64,000 bases of DNA, from contig JAKUNJ010000006.1 of the NCBI GenBank assembly GCA_022451965.1, forward strand, positions 1 to 64,000, given 5' to 3'. The position numbers were made by a program, and so were the translations under genes. A model generated the notes under the pieces. That model did not search any database. It was given only the letters and a program-made list of their open reading frames with translations, and had not been told where the DNA came from. Of this stretch, positions 46,336 to 55,384 are shown piece by piece (the first letter of the stretch is position 1; the number at the start of each line of letters is the position of its first letter). Source of the stretch: Dehalococcoidia bacterium (lineage in GTDB: Bacteria; Chloroflexota; Dehalococcoidia; Lucifugimonadales; Lucifugimonadaceae).

Positions 46336-47481
46336 TTAATCCTTATTGTATGTCGCCATAGATTCATCTGATGGCTTTAGACTTAATAAATACTTTGCAA
46401 TCTGTTCAATTTCAATATCTGAAAGTTTATTTTCAGTTGTATAAATAGCGGCATGATTTTTCATTCTTGTTCCAATTTTTATACTATCAGGATTTTCTAT
46501 CCACTTAACAAGATTTTCATAATTATTTTCTTGAAGACCTGCTCCTAGAGTAATTCTTCCTCCAAAGTGGGTAAGATTCGGAGCAGAAACTATAGCAGAA
46601 TTTTCTTTATCTTTTTTCCACTCTTCCCATCGGTTATATTGAGAGTTAAGCTCCTTATGATATGCTGCTTTTTTATAGGAATCATAAGTATGACACATAC
46701 TACAATTTCCTACAAAAAGTTTCCTTCCTTCATCTTCATCAGAACCACTCACAAGCTGCTGAGGAGGAGTTCTCATATACTCTAACCAGTTTTGATAATC
46801 TTCATTTGTATGTACAATAACCCTAAATCTCATCATTGCATGCGCAACACCACAAAATTCTGCACATTGACCGTAGTATAAGCCAGGGTTATCAGCTTTA
46901 ATCCAAAGTTGGTTTTCATGGTTAGGAACCATATCAACTTTACCTGCAATTTTAGGGATCCAAAATGAATGTAAGACATCTTGAGATTCAATTTTGACAA
47001 TAATATCAGTATCTTCTGGAATGTGTAGCTCATTAGAAGTTACTACTTCTTCAGAAGGATAGTTGAACTCAAACCACCACTGGTGACCAACTGCATTTAT
47101 AACTAGAGATTCATCTTCATCAGGCATTACTTGAGTTTGCCAAATACCAATAACAGTTGGTATAGCAATAATCACAATTATTATCGCAGGAATAATAGTC
47201 CAAGTAATTTCAAGTTTTAGGTTACCATGAGTTTGTACAGGAAGGTCATCATTTTTTCTTCTGTACCTGAAAGTAACAAAAAGTATTGCTCCTTCAACAA
47301 CTACAAAAACAATTACAGCTATCCAAAATGTAAATAAAAAAAGATTTTTCTGGATTTCAGATACAGGACCTTGCGCATCAAAGGTTGACTGAGGTCCTTC
47401 GGGGTTACATGCCATAAGTAGGGCTGATAATGCCATTACTGCTGACAAACTGAATATAAGTCTTATTCTTTTACTCAACAT
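46336..47481 (-). CDS. ctaC: cytochrome c oxidase subunit II with fused cytochrome c domain (caa3)
   Basis: The 381-residue lipoprotein has a signal peptide with lipobox LLMAC (Cys25), two membrane segments, and the cupredoxin domain with the CuA site GQCAEFCGVAHAMM (two Cys, His, Met) and HSFWIPKIAG. From about residue 245 a cytochrome c domain is fused, with heme motif CSMCH and a candidate axial Met in GTRMKNHAAIY. This makes the complex a caa3 oxidase taking electrons from a cytochrome c or directly from a bc complex. It is the first gene of the ctaC-D-E-F-G operon; the promoter lies in 47482-47612, which is very AT-rich. Confidence 0.96.
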   Translation of the reverse strand: MLSKRIRLIFSLSAVMALSALLMACNPEGPQSTFDAQGPVSEIQKNLFLFTFWIAVIVFVVVEGAILFVTFRYRRKNDDLPVQTHGNLKLEITWTIIPAIIIVIIAIPTVIGIWQTQVMPDEDESLVINAVGHQWWFEFNYPSEEVVTSNELHIPEDTDIIVKIESQDVLHSFWIPKIAGKVDMVPNHENQLWIKADNPGLYYGQCAEFCGVAHAMMRFRVIVHTNEDYQNWLEYMRTPPQQLVSGSDEDEGRKLFVGNCSMCHTYDSYKKAAYHKELNSQYNRWEEWKKDKENSAIVSAPNLTHFGGRITLGAGLQENNYENLVKWIENPDSIKIGTRMKNHAAIYTTENKLSDIEIEQIAKYLLSLKPSDESMATYNKD

Positions 47482-47612
47482 AAATTAATTTATTTTTAAA
47501 ATTATTCCTGAAAATTTTTTTATTAATTATAATTGTAATATTTTTTTATCTCATTTAGACAGGAAAAATTATAGCATTTATTATGAATTATTGTAATTAA
47601 GTAAAAAAATAT

Positions 47613-48215
47613 ATGAAAATTTTAGTCGCGACCACTAATAAAGGTAAAGTTAAGGAGTTTCAAGACATATTTAATTCAAAATTTTTTTTTGAGATAGTAA
47701 CCTTAAATGATCTAAAAATCTCTTCCGATGTAGAAGAAACTGGATCTACTTTTGAAAGAAATGCCGAAATTAAGGCAAAATACTATAATAAAATTTCTTC
47801 CTTACCCACAATTTCTGAAGACTCTGGTCTGGTAATAGAATCTCTTAATGGAGAACCTGGGGTTTATTCTGCAAGATATGGAGGCGCATCATTGAATGAT
47901 GATGAAAGGCTTGATCTTGTTCTTAGAAAAATGCACAAAATTCCCAAAAATAAACGATCTGCTAAGTTTGTTTCAGTTATATGTGGAGTTGGTTTTATGA
48001 AAAATAAATTATTTTTTTCTAGAGGGGAATTAAGAGGCTACATTTCTTTTGAAAGAAAAGGTAAAAATGGTTTTGGATATGATCCAATTTTTTGTGCAAA
48101 TAAAGATAATCATACTTTGGCATCTAAAACAACTGAGTATAAAAATTCAATTTCTCATAGAAGAAAATCTATTGAAATATTCTTAAGTAAACTAATTAAG
48201 GATAAAATAATTTAA
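47613..48215 (+). CDS. rdgB: non-canonical purine NTP pyrophosphatase (RdgB/HAM1)
   Basis: The 200-residue protein begins MKILVATTNKGKVKEFQDIF, has SEDSGLVIESLNGEPGVYSA with the catalytic Asp, then FGYDPIF and ISHRRKSIE near the C-terminus, all signatures of the ITPase family. It removes dITP, dXTP and related nucleotides. It is the first gene of a short plus-strand run with moaA, rnhA and moaC, and is divergent from the oxidase operon. Confidence 0.94.
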   Translation: MKILVATTNKGKVKEFQDIFNSKFFFEIVTLNDLKISSDVEETGSTFERNAEIKAKYYNKISSLPTISEDSGLVIESLNGEPGVYSARYGGASLNDDERLDLVLRKMHKIPKNKRSAKFVSVICGVGFMKNKLFFSRGELRGYISFERKGKNGFGYDPIFCANKDNHTLASKTTEYKNSISHRRKSIEIFLSKLIKDKII

Positions 48216-48226
48216 TATAGTTCTAT

Positions 48227-49246
48227 ATGAATATGAACATGCCTTTAGATAAATTAAATAGACCTGTCAAAGACCTAAGAATATCTGTAACTGATAGATG
48301 TAATTTTCGATGTACATATTGTATGCCGAAAGAAGTCTATGGTGAATCTTTTAAGTTTTTACCTAAAGAAGAATTATTAGATTTTGATGAAATTTTTAGA
48401 ATCGCAGAATGCTTTGCTAAGCTTGGTGTTAATAAAATCAGACTAACTGGAGGAGAGCCTCTCGTACGAAGAAACATTGATCAACTAATAAGTAAATTAT
48501 CTACAATTGATGAAATTGATGATATTGCTATGACCACAAATGCTTATCTTTTAGAATCAAAGCTAGATGCCTTAATTGATGCAGGGCTCAAGAGACTTAC
48601 TGTGTCTCTTGACTCTATTGATGATAAAACATTTAAGAAAATGAGTGGACAGGATTTTGATGTAAATAAGGTGCTATCAGCTATAAATCAAGCAAATAAA
48701 AAAGGCTTTAAGAAAATAAAAATAAATTGTGTAATACAAAAAAATGTAAATGAACATTCAATACTTGATCTGCTAGATTATTTTAGAGATTCCGGGAATA
48801 TAGTAAGGTTTATTGAATATATGGATGTAGGCAATCTAAATGGCTGGGAACTAAGAGATGTTCTTTCAATTACAGAAATACTAAAAATAATTGAAAAAAA
48901 GTATAAAGTCAAAAAAATTCCTCCAAACTATCAAGGTGAAGTAGCTAAGAGATTTTACCTTGAAGAATATTCAACTGAATTTGGATTTATATCGTCAGTT
49001 TCTCAACCTTTTTGTTCAACATGTACACGTGCTAGAATCACCATGGATGGAAAGCTTGTGACATGTTTGTTTGCGAATGCAGGATTTGATTTAAGAGAAT
49101 CTATAAGAAAAGGTTGTTCAGATGAAGAATTAAAAGAATTAATTCGAAATATTTGGATAAAAAGAAAAGATAAATATTCTGAAATTAGAAATGAGTTGAC
49201 CAAATCTAATTATAAAAAAATAGAAATGTTTCAACTCGGAGGATAA
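48227..49246 (+). CDS. moaA: GTP 3',8-cyclase MoaA
   Basis: The 339-residue radical SAM enzyme catalyses the first step of molybdopterin synthesis with MoaC. The SAM cluster motif CNFRCTYC is at residues 25-32. KIRLTGGEPLVRRNI and TVSLDSIDD follow, and a second 4Fe-4S cluster near the C-terminus is bound by FCSTCTRARITMDGKLVTCL. The protein ends in the conserved GG that reaches into the active site. All catalytic elements are intact. Gene spacing to rnhA is 3 nt; moaC is two genes downstream. Confidence 0.95.
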   Translation: MNMNMPLDKLNRPVKDLRISVTDRCNFRCTYCMPKEVYGESFKFLPKEELLDFDEIFRIAECFAKLGVNKIRLTGGEPLVRRNIDQLISKLSTIDEIDDIAMTTNAYLLESKLDALIDAGLKRLTVSLDSIDDKTFKKMSGQDFDVNKVLSAINQANKKGFKKIKINCVIQKNVNEHSILDLLDYFRDSGNIVRFIEYMDVGNLNGWELRDVLSITEILKIIEKKYKVKKIPPNYQGEVAKRFYLEEYSTEFGFISSVSQPFCSTCTRARITMDGKLVTCLFANAGFDLRESIRKGCSDEELKELIRNIWIKRKDKYSEIRNELTKSNYKKIEMFQLGG

Positions 49247-49249
49247 TTT

Positions 49250-49732
49250 ATGAATAATCAAGTATTAATCTTTTCAGATGGATCTTCTATAGGCAATCCA
49301 GGCCCAGGAGGCTTTGGAGTTATTATGCGATGGAAAGACAAGCAAATAAAAATCTCTGAAGGTTTTAGAAAAACTACAAATAATAGAATGGAGCTATTGG
49401 GCCCAATAATTGCTCTCAAAAAATTAAAAAGACCACAAAATATACTCATCACAACCGATTCAAGGTATGTAATAGATGGTATTGAAAAAGGTTGGGCTAA
49501 AAAGTGGAAAAAAAATAATTGGATGAGAGATAAAAAGAATAAAGCACTAAATTCAGATTTATGGGAATTACTAATAGATCAATGTGATTATCATCTTAGT
49601 GTAAGATTTAAGTGGGTTAAGGGACACAAAGGTCATCTAGAAAATGAAGAATGTGATTTATTAGCTAAAGATGCTGCTATGTCCAGTAATCTAAAAATCG
49701 ACGAAATTTTTGAAATGAAAGAATTGGAATAA
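49250..49732 (+). CDS. rnhA: ribonuclease HI
   Basis: The 160-residue enzyme has the four acidic catalytic residues: Asp in IFSDGSSIGNPGPGGFGVI, Glu in NNRMELLGPI, Asp in LITTDSRYVIDGI and Asp in NEECDLLAKDAA. The basic handle region (KGWAKKWKKNNWMRDKKNK) and the catalytic-loop His in WVKGHKGHLENE are present. It degrades RNA in RNA-DNA hybrids. It sits between moaA and moaC without an evident functional link, and its stop overlaps the moaC start by 1 nt. Confidence 0.95.
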   Translation: MNNQVLIFSDGSSIGNPGPGGFGVIMRWKDKQIKISEGFRKTTNNRMELLGPIIALKKLKRPQNILITTDSRYVIDGIEKGWAKKWKKNNWMRDKKNKALNSDLWELLIDQCDYHLSVRFKWVKGHKGHLENEECDLLAKDAAMSSNLKIDEIFEMKELE

Positions 49733-50214
49733 TGGAACATAAAAACTTCTCACACATAGATAATGATGGGTCTGCAAATATGGTTGATATATCTTCAAAA
49801 AAAATATCTAAAAGAGAAGCTATCGCCTCTTCTGAAATAATTTTTAATAATGAAACCTACCTTATGATAAAAGATAATCAGATGACAAAAGGAAATGTGA
49901 TTAATATAGCTCAACTTGCTGGAATAACAGCAAGTAAAAAAACTCATGATCTAATTCCACTATGTCATCAAATTCCAATTAATAAAGTTGATTTATCATT
50001 TGAATTTGATGATGCTAATAATAAAATTTCAATTATTTCTTATGTATCATCTGATTGGAAAACTGGAGTTGAGATGGAAGCCTTGGTTGCTGTTTCAGTA
50101 GCGAGTTTGACAATATATGATATGTGTAAATCTTTGGATAAGTCTATAATAATCAATAAAATCCAATTAGAGAAAAAAACTGGAGGAAAGTCAGGAACTT
50201 ATATTAGGGATTAG
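49732..50214 (+). CDS. moaC: cyclic pyranopterin monophosphate synthase MoaC
   Basis: The 160-residue enzyme converts the MoaA product to cyclic pyranopterin monophosphate. Key segments are DNDGSANMVDISSKKISKRE, KKTHDLIPLCHQIPINKV with catalytic His/Cys-region residues, KTGVEMEALVAVSVASLTIY and the C-terminal KTGGKSG. It supplies molybdopterin for the hydroxylases at 13-19 kb. The next 100 bp to the tRNA-Met gene contain a hairpin TACCGA/TCGGTA (50276-50308) ending 7 nt before the tRNA. Confidence 0.95.
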   Translation: MEHKNFSHIDNDGSANMVDISSKKISKREAIASSEIIFNNETYLMIKDNQMTKGNVINIAQLAGITASKKTHDLIPLCHQIPINKVDLSFEFDDANNKISIISYVSSDWKTGVEMEALVAVSVASLTIYDMCKSLDKSIIINKIQLEKKTGGKSGTYIRD

Positions 50215-50314
50215 ATACTAGTTTTTTCAAAGTTTTTTGAACTTTTCATTATGATAAAATTTAAGTTTCAAGGTTTACCGATTATGAAATGCTAAGTATT
50301 TTTCGGTAACAATT

Positions 50315-50390
50315 GGCTACGTAGCTCAGGGGTTAGAGCGAGCGCTTCATAAGCGTTAGGCCGGTGGTTCAATTCCACCCGTAGCCACCA
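50315..50390 (+). tRNA. tRNA-Met (CAT), elongator
   Basis: The sequence folds as a full cloverleaf: 7-bp acceptor GGCTACG/CGTAGCC, D stem GCTC/GAGC, anticodon loop TTCATAA with anticodon CAT, T arm GGTGG-TTCAATT-CCACC, and an encoded CCA end. The first pair is G1-C72, and the anticodon stem lacks the three G-C pairs of initiator tRNA, so it is an elongator Met tRNA. A CAU tRNA modified to lysidine (Ile2) cannot be excluded by eye. The next CDS begins 22 nt later. Confidence 0.95.
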
Positions 50391-50412
50391 AAATAATAAA
50401 AGGGAATATATT

Positions 50413-51390
50413 ATGAGTAAACCAAAAGTTGTTGTTACTAGGAAACAATTTGATTCAGAAATGAATAGATTGAGAGAAGTTTCTGAATTAACTATTATTG
50501 AACAAGATTATCTTCCTACTCAAGAAGAATTGAAAAATAAAGTGAAAGGTGCAACTGCGATATTTGTTCACATTAATGATGATATTAATGGAGAAATAAT
50601 GGATGCTGCAGGGGGTTCACTAAAAATAATAGGTCAATTTGGAGTTGGTTATGATAATGTCGATGTAGATGCAGCTAGCAAAAGAAATATAGCAGTTGCA
50701 AACACTCCTGGTGTGTTGACAGAAACTACAGCTTCTTTCGCATTTACTCTTATGCAAGCTGCTGCTAGAAGAATTGCAGAATGTGACAGATTTGTAAGAG
50801 ATGGCAAATGGAAGTATTTTGAACCTCTTGATTTATTAGGCTTCGATTTATCATCTTCAGTACTTGGAATCATTGGATTTGGAAGAATTGGGTCATACTT
50901 AGCTAAAATAGCTTCTGAAAATAATATGAAAGTTCTTTACTTTAATAGATCAAACCCTAAAGAAACTTATGGTGCTCAAAAAATCGATACTATGAAAGAA
51001 CTATTAGAAAAATCTGACGTTGTATCTATACATTGCCCTCTAACACCAGAAACAAATAATTTGATATCAAAAAAAGAATTATCGTATATGAAAAAAAACT
51101 CTACCCTTATTAATACTGCTAGAGGTCCAATAGTAAATTTAGATGATTTATATCAATCATTATCAAAAAATGAGATTGCATATGCTGCACTTGATGTAAC
51201 AGATCCTGAACCAATTAATATGGATCATCCAATTCTTCATTTAAATAATCTTACAATATTACCTCACATAGCCTCAGCAACTGTTGAAACTAGAAGAAAA
51301 ATGTCAAAAATGACGGTTGATAACATAATTGAAGGGTTAAATTCAAAATTACCTACCTATTGTGTTAATTCTGAAGAAATTTCTTGGTGA
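50413..51390 (+). CDS. D-isomer-specific 2-hydroxyacid dehydrogenase
   Basis: The 325-residue protein has the NAD(P)-binding GIIGFGRIGSYLAKIA (about 155-170) and the catalytic Arg in NTARGPIVN, Glu in VTDPEPINM and His in LPHIASATVE. It resembles glyoxylate/hydroxypyruvate reductases and phosphonate-type dehydrogenases; the substrate is not fixed by sequence. It starts 22 nt after tRNA-Met with GGGAAT as a ribosome-binding site, and so is probably transcribed with that tRNA. tRNA-Arg begins 38 nt after its stop. Confidence 0.9.
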   Translation: MSKPKVVVTRKQFDSEMNRLREVSELTIIEQDYLPTQEELKNKVKGATAIFVHINDDINGEIMDAAGGSLKIIGQFGVGYDNVDVDAASKRNIAVANTPGVLTETTASFAFTLMQAAARRIAECDRFVRDGKWKYFEPLDLLGFDLSSSVLGIIGFGRIGSYLAKIASENNMKVLYFNRSNPKETYGAQKIDTMKELLEKSDVVSIHCPLTPETNNLISKKELSYMKKNSTLINTARGPIVNLDDLYQSLSKNEIAYAALDVTDPEPINMDHPILHLNNLTILPHIASATVETRRKMSKMTVDNIIEGLNSKLPTYCVNSEEISW

Positions 51391-51427
51391 GTTAATTTTT
51401 CTGTACAATCTTAATAAAAAACTATTT

Positions 51428-51504
51428 GCGCCTGTAACTCAGATGGATAGAGTGCAGCCCTGCGACGGCTGAAGTCGTGAGTTCGAGTCTCGCCAGGCGC
51501 GCCA
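51428..51504 (+). tRNA. tRNA-Arg (GCG)
   Basis: The cloverleaf is complete: acceptor GCGCCTG/CAGGCGC, D stem ACTC/GAGT, anticodon stem CAGCC/GGCTG around CTGCGAC, variable AAGTC, T arm GTGAG-TTCGAGT-CTCGC, discriminator G73 and encoded CCA. The anticodon is GCG, reading CGC/CGU. Most bacteria use ACG (deaminated to ICG) here, so the GCG form is unusual. The following CDS begins only 12 nt after CCA. Confidence 0.93.
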
Positions 51505-51516
51505 GTGGAGGGAATA

Positions 51517-53478
51517 ATGTCAATAAAATCAATAGAAATACGTGAAGATAATCTATTAGAAAATGGTAAAACCTTTGGAAATATAGGTCAATATAGAGAA
51601 ATTAAGGGAATAGCAAAATTTATACTTGATCCCAACGATGAATATAATAAAAAGATTACTGATATAGAAAATATTTCAACTAATAACCAAGGATTAGTGG
51701 AATTTTCTTCAGATATCCATATTATGCTTCCTTTAGATTCAAGTAAATCTAATAAAAAAATTATTTATGACGTAAATAATAGAGGCAACAAAGTTATGCT
51801 ATCTCAATTTAACTCAGCCTCTAGAGGGGTTATGGTTGCAGGAGTAGCTCCAGAAGATGATATTGGGAATGAATTCTTGATGCTAGAAGGCTATACATTA
51901 GTTTGGTGCGGTTGGTCTCACGATGCTCCTCCCATTAATGGAAAGTTAAGACTTTTCTCTAGTGAAATTGCAAAAGATGGGGAGCCAATTAGAGGAAAAA
52001 TTTATTCCCAATTTCAACCTATGAAAGATGTAGATCAAATTATGTTAAGTGATAGAATGCATACCCCATATCCAGCAGTAGATACCAATGAAAAAGAAGC
52101 TATTTTAAGTTTTAAGAAATATCCAGATGATGATCCGATAGTTATTCCTCGAGATAAATGGAGATTTGCTTGGAATGATGGAAATGAGATTATAGATAAC
52201 CCAAATTTCATATATATGTCGGATAAATTTAAAGCAGGAATCATGTACCAAGTTTCATATAATGCTTATGGAGCAAAACCTACAGGATTAGGTTTAGCTG
52301 CAACTAGGGATCTTGTAGCTTATCTTAGGTATTCAGATAATCCTGATAATCCGACTAATGGAGATATTGAGCAGGCTTTTGCATTTGGAGTTTCTCAAAG
52401 TGGTAGATTCTTGAGGCAATTCATTTATCTAGATTTTAATTTTGATAATTTAGGCAGAGAAGTATTTGATGGAATTATGCCACATGTTGCAGGTGGAATG
52501 AGAGGAGAATTTAACCAAAGATTTGGTCAAGCTTCTAAAGATTTGCCCTCCGTAATATCTCAACTCTATCCTGCTGCATCAATTATTACAGATGATATAG
52601 AAGGATCGTCTCATGATGGCCTTATGGAAAAATTTAAAGAAAGAAAATCAAAATCAAAAGTTTTTTTTGTTAATACAGGTGCAGAATATTGGAGGGGAGA
52701 TGCTTCATTAATTCACACTTCTGCAGATGGTAAAAAAGATTTAGAATCTAATGAAAACTCAAGGGTTTATCATCTTTCTTCTTGTATGCATGGACCAGGT
52801 GTATGGCCTCCTACGGATACTCAAGAAGCTGATGGCATGAGAGGTCAAAATTACTTAAATTCCATAGATTATACTCCCTTAATGAGAGCCCTTCTAATTA
52901 ATTTAGATAAATGGGCTTCTGAAGGAGTAGAACCTCCTGATAGCTCTCATCCAAAAGTTAGTGACGGAACTGCTGTTGACCCTAATTCTCTTAGAGAAAA
53001 ATATTCTAAAATTCCTATTAATTTTCCTGAACATTTTTCTTTTCCTAGAAAAATGAATTTTGGTTCAAATGAGGATATTATTGAAACAATTCCACCGACT
53101 CATGGTGAAAAATACTCATCAATTGTTTCAGATGTAGATGAAGATGGGAATGAAATTGCAGGAATAAGGCACCCAGATGTACAGGTGCCATTAGCAACTT
53201 CTACTCCTTGGAATCTCAGACATCCTGATGTAGGAGCTCCTTACCAAATAATTGGGTTAACTGGTGGCCCTCGAGGTGCTACTGTTCCTTTACCAAAAGA
53301 AAAAAAAGATGATGATTCAAGATTATCAATTTCTGAAAGATATTCTTCTAAGGACGATTATTTAGAAAAAATATCTAATTATTCTAAAGAATTAATAAAA
53401 CAAAGATTTTTATTAGATTTTGATCTGGAGAATATTCTTAGTAGATCTGAAGAAAGATGGGATTATTTCAACAAATAA
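51517..53478 (+). CDS. alpha/beta hydrolase domain-containing protein (Abhydrolase_10-like)
   Basis: The start is ATG 51517 ([10 protein letters not shown]), 6 nt after a GGAGGG that lies against the tRNA-Arg 3' end; a GTG at 51505 only overlaps this signal. The protein is 653 residues. The nucleophile elbow is [13 protein letters not shown] (GxSxSGR) near residue 295. It resembles the large alpha/beta hydrolase-domain proteins of catabolic bacteria whose substrates are mostly unknown. No signal peptide is present, so it is cytoplasmic. The gene's leader is essentially the tRNA, which suggests a processed tRNA-mRNA transcript. Confidence 0.75.
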   Translation: MSIKSIEIREDNLLENGKTFGNIGQYREIKGIAKFILDPNDEYNKKITDIENISTNNQGLVEFSSDIHIMLPLDSSKSNKKIIYDVNNRGNKVMLSQFNSASRGVMVAGVAPEDDIGNEFLMLEGYTLVWCGWSHDAPPINGKLRLFSSEIAKDGEPIRGKIYSQFQPMKDVDQIMLSDRMHTPYPAVDTNEKEAILSFKKYPDDDPIVIPRDKWRFAWNDGNEIIDNPNFIYMSDKFKAGIMYQVSYNAYGAKPTGLGLAATRDLVAYLRYSDNPDNPTNGDIEQAFAFGVSQSGRFLRQFIYLDFNFDNLGREVFDGIMPHVAGGMRGEFNQRFGQASKDLPSVISQLYPAASIITDDIEGSSHDGLMEKFKERKSKSKVFFVNTGAEYWRGDASLIHTSADGKKDLESNENSRVYHLSSCMHGPGVWPPTDTQEADGMRGQNYLNSIDYTPLMRALLINLDKWASEGVEPPDSSHPKVSDGTAVDPNSLREKYSKIPINFPEHFSFPRKMNFGSNEDIIETIPPTHGEKYSSIVSDVDEDGNEIAGIRHPDVQVPLATSTPWNLRHPDVGAPYQIIGLTGGPRGATVPLPKEKKDDDSRLSISERYSSKDDYLEKISNYSKELIKQRFLLDFDLENILSRSEERWDYFNK

Positions 53479-53525
53479 TATCTAGATTAAAATATAATAA
53501 GTAGAGTAAATAATTTGAGGGAAAT

Positions 53526-55382
53526 ATGTGTGGTATTTTTGGTTGTGTAGGTGAAAAAGATGTTTCAAGTCTAATAATTAAGGGATTGAAACGACTAGAA
53601 TATAGGGGTTATGACTCTGCAGGTTTATGTCTTGAGATAGATAGTGGTAATTTTGAGATATTAAAATCATCTAATTCAAATTATCCAGTGGATGTTCTTA
53701 ATAAATCTTTAGAAAAATCAAAAATAAGCTCAAATGCTGGAATTGGGCACACACGATGGGCTACCCATGGTCCAATTAACAATATTAATACACATCCACA
53801 TTTTTCTTACAGTAAAAATATTTCCATTGTTCATAACGGAATAGTAGAAAATTATGACTTTCTAAGTAAATTCTTAGTAAGAAAAGGGGTTGAAATAAAC
53901 AGTCAGACTGATTCTGAATTAATTGCTCATTTGGTTGATTTAATGTTGTGTAGCAAGGGCGATTTACAATCGGCGATTTTTTCTGTTGCTAATATGCTTG
54001 AAGGAAATAATACAGTTGCGCTTATGAGTAAAGAAATCCCAAAAACTATTTTTGGCTTTACTACAAATTTGTCAGGTGGGTTAGTTGTTGGTGAAAAAGA
54101 TAATTATCGCTTTCTAAGTAGTGACTCTTATGCTCTGGAAAATTTTTGTGATTCAGTCAGCTTTACTAGTAAAGATGATCTTGTAATTATTTCAAATAAT
54201 ACTCTAAAAATAATAGATCAAAATAATTTAGCTACCTCTCCTAAAAATATAAATCTAATTAAGGATAAGAAAGATAATAATCATGAAATTAAAGATTTAC
54301 AAACAAATTTTATAATTGAAAAAGAGATATCAGAGCAAGATATTACCTTGAAAAAATTAATCACAAAAAGAATCCTAGATAAACCACAAGAAGCCTTCCC
54401 TGAAATAAACCGCCATAGATTATTATCATCAAGAAAAATAATTTTTACGGGTATGGGTTCTTCTTATCATGCTGCTCAATATGGGTCTTTACTTTTTGAA
54501 GATTTGCTTGAAATTGATACAAAGGTTGAATTTTCATCGGAGCTAAAAAATAAAAAAATAATTTCTCCAGACCAAACTACTGTTTTTGCTATTACTCAAT
54601 CAGGAGAAACAGCAGATACCATTGAAGCCATAAGAAATGCTAAACATCAAGGTGCATATGTAGTTTCAATTGTTGAGGAATCAAATAGTAAAGCTGCTAT
54701 TAATTCTGATTCATATTTACTTTTAGAAACTGGTAAAGAAATTTCAGTTGCTGCGACAAAAACTTTTTCTTCTACTTTATTAATGTGTAACTCTATTTGT
54801 ATTTATCTTGCAAGCTTGTTAGACAAAAATAATAACCTTGTCACTAAACTTAAAGAAGATTTTATGAAGATAGATAGTAACATCCAAAAAGTTCTTGATT
54901 GTTGCGATTATGATTATCTCAAAGTCTCTAAATTTATTTCAGATAGTGAAAAGGTTTTTTTTATAGGAAAAAATTTATCTTTTCCAATAGTAAATGAAGG
55001 TTCATTGAAAATTCAAGAAATTTCTAAAATAAACTCTAACTCATTCATAGAAGGAGAGTTGAAACATGGCCCCAATGCTTTATTAGATAAAAAATCAACA
55101 ATTATTTCTTTAATAGGCCCTGATGAAAATATTAAGAAATCTATAAGTTCTCTTAGAGAGATTGCTTCTAGAAACGCAAATATTATTACAATCAGTTTTG
55201 TTGAAAATAGTGAAATACAAGAGTTATCAAATTATAATTTTGTTATAGAAAACAACAATAAATATATATTTCCAATTTTATCTGTTATACCTTTGCAGAA
55301 ATTAGCATTTATGTCAGCTTTGAATCTAGGATTAGATCCAGATAGACCTCAAAATCTGGCCAAAACAGTAACTGTTGAATAG
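53526..55382 (+). CDS. glmS: glucosamine-6-phosphate synthase GlmS
   Basis: The 618-residue enzyme makes glucosamine 6-phosphate from fructose 6-phosphate and glutamine. The N-terminal amidotransferase half has the nucleophile Cys2 in MCGIFGCVG, LEYRGYDSAG and GHTRWATHG. The C-terminal half has two SIS domains with TGMGSSYHAAQYGSL, ITQSGETADTIEAI and KHGPNAL, and it ends with the conserved NLAKTVTVE. Only 47 bp separate it from the upstream gene, so there is no room for a glmS ribozyme. It provides amino sugar for peptidoglycan or surface glycans. Confidence 0.96.
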   Translation: MCGIFGCVGEKDVSSLIIKGLKRLEYRGYDSAGLCLEIDSGNFEILKSSNSNYPVDVLNKSLEKSKISSNAGIGHTRWATHGPINNINTHPHFSYSKNISIVHNGIVENYDFLSKFLVRKGVEINSQTDSELIAHLVDLMLCSKGDLQSAIFSVANMLEGNNTVALMSKEIPKTIFGFTTNLSGGLVVGEKDNYRFLSSDSYALENFCDSVSFTSKDDLVIISNNTLKIIDQNNLATSPKNINLIKDKKDNNHEIKDLQTNFIIEKEISEQDITLKKLITKRILDKPQEAFPEINRHRLLSSRKIIFTGMGSSYHAAQYGSLLFEDLLEIDTKVEFSSELKNKKIISPDQTTVFAITQSGETADTIEAIRNAKHQGAYVVSIVEESNSKAAINSDSYLLLETGKEISVAATKTFSSTLLMCNSICIYLASLLDKNNNLVTKLKEDFMKIDSNIQKVLDCCDYDYLKVSKFISDSEKVFFIGKNLSFPIVNEGSLKIQEISKINSNSFIEGELKHGPNALLDKKSTIISLIGPDENIKKSISSLREIASRNANIITISFVENSEIQELSNYNFVIENNNKYIFPILSVIPLQKLAFMSALNLGLDPDRPQNLAKTVTVE

Positions 55383-55384
55383 AT

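Noticed and set aside
50315-50390. Initiator tRNA-fMet
   Set aside because: G1-C72 is paired and the anticodon stem lacks the three consecutive G-C pairs of initiators.
53479-53525. glmS ribozyme upstream of glmS
   Set aside because: Only 47 bp separate the genes, too short for the ribozyme, and no matching core was seen.
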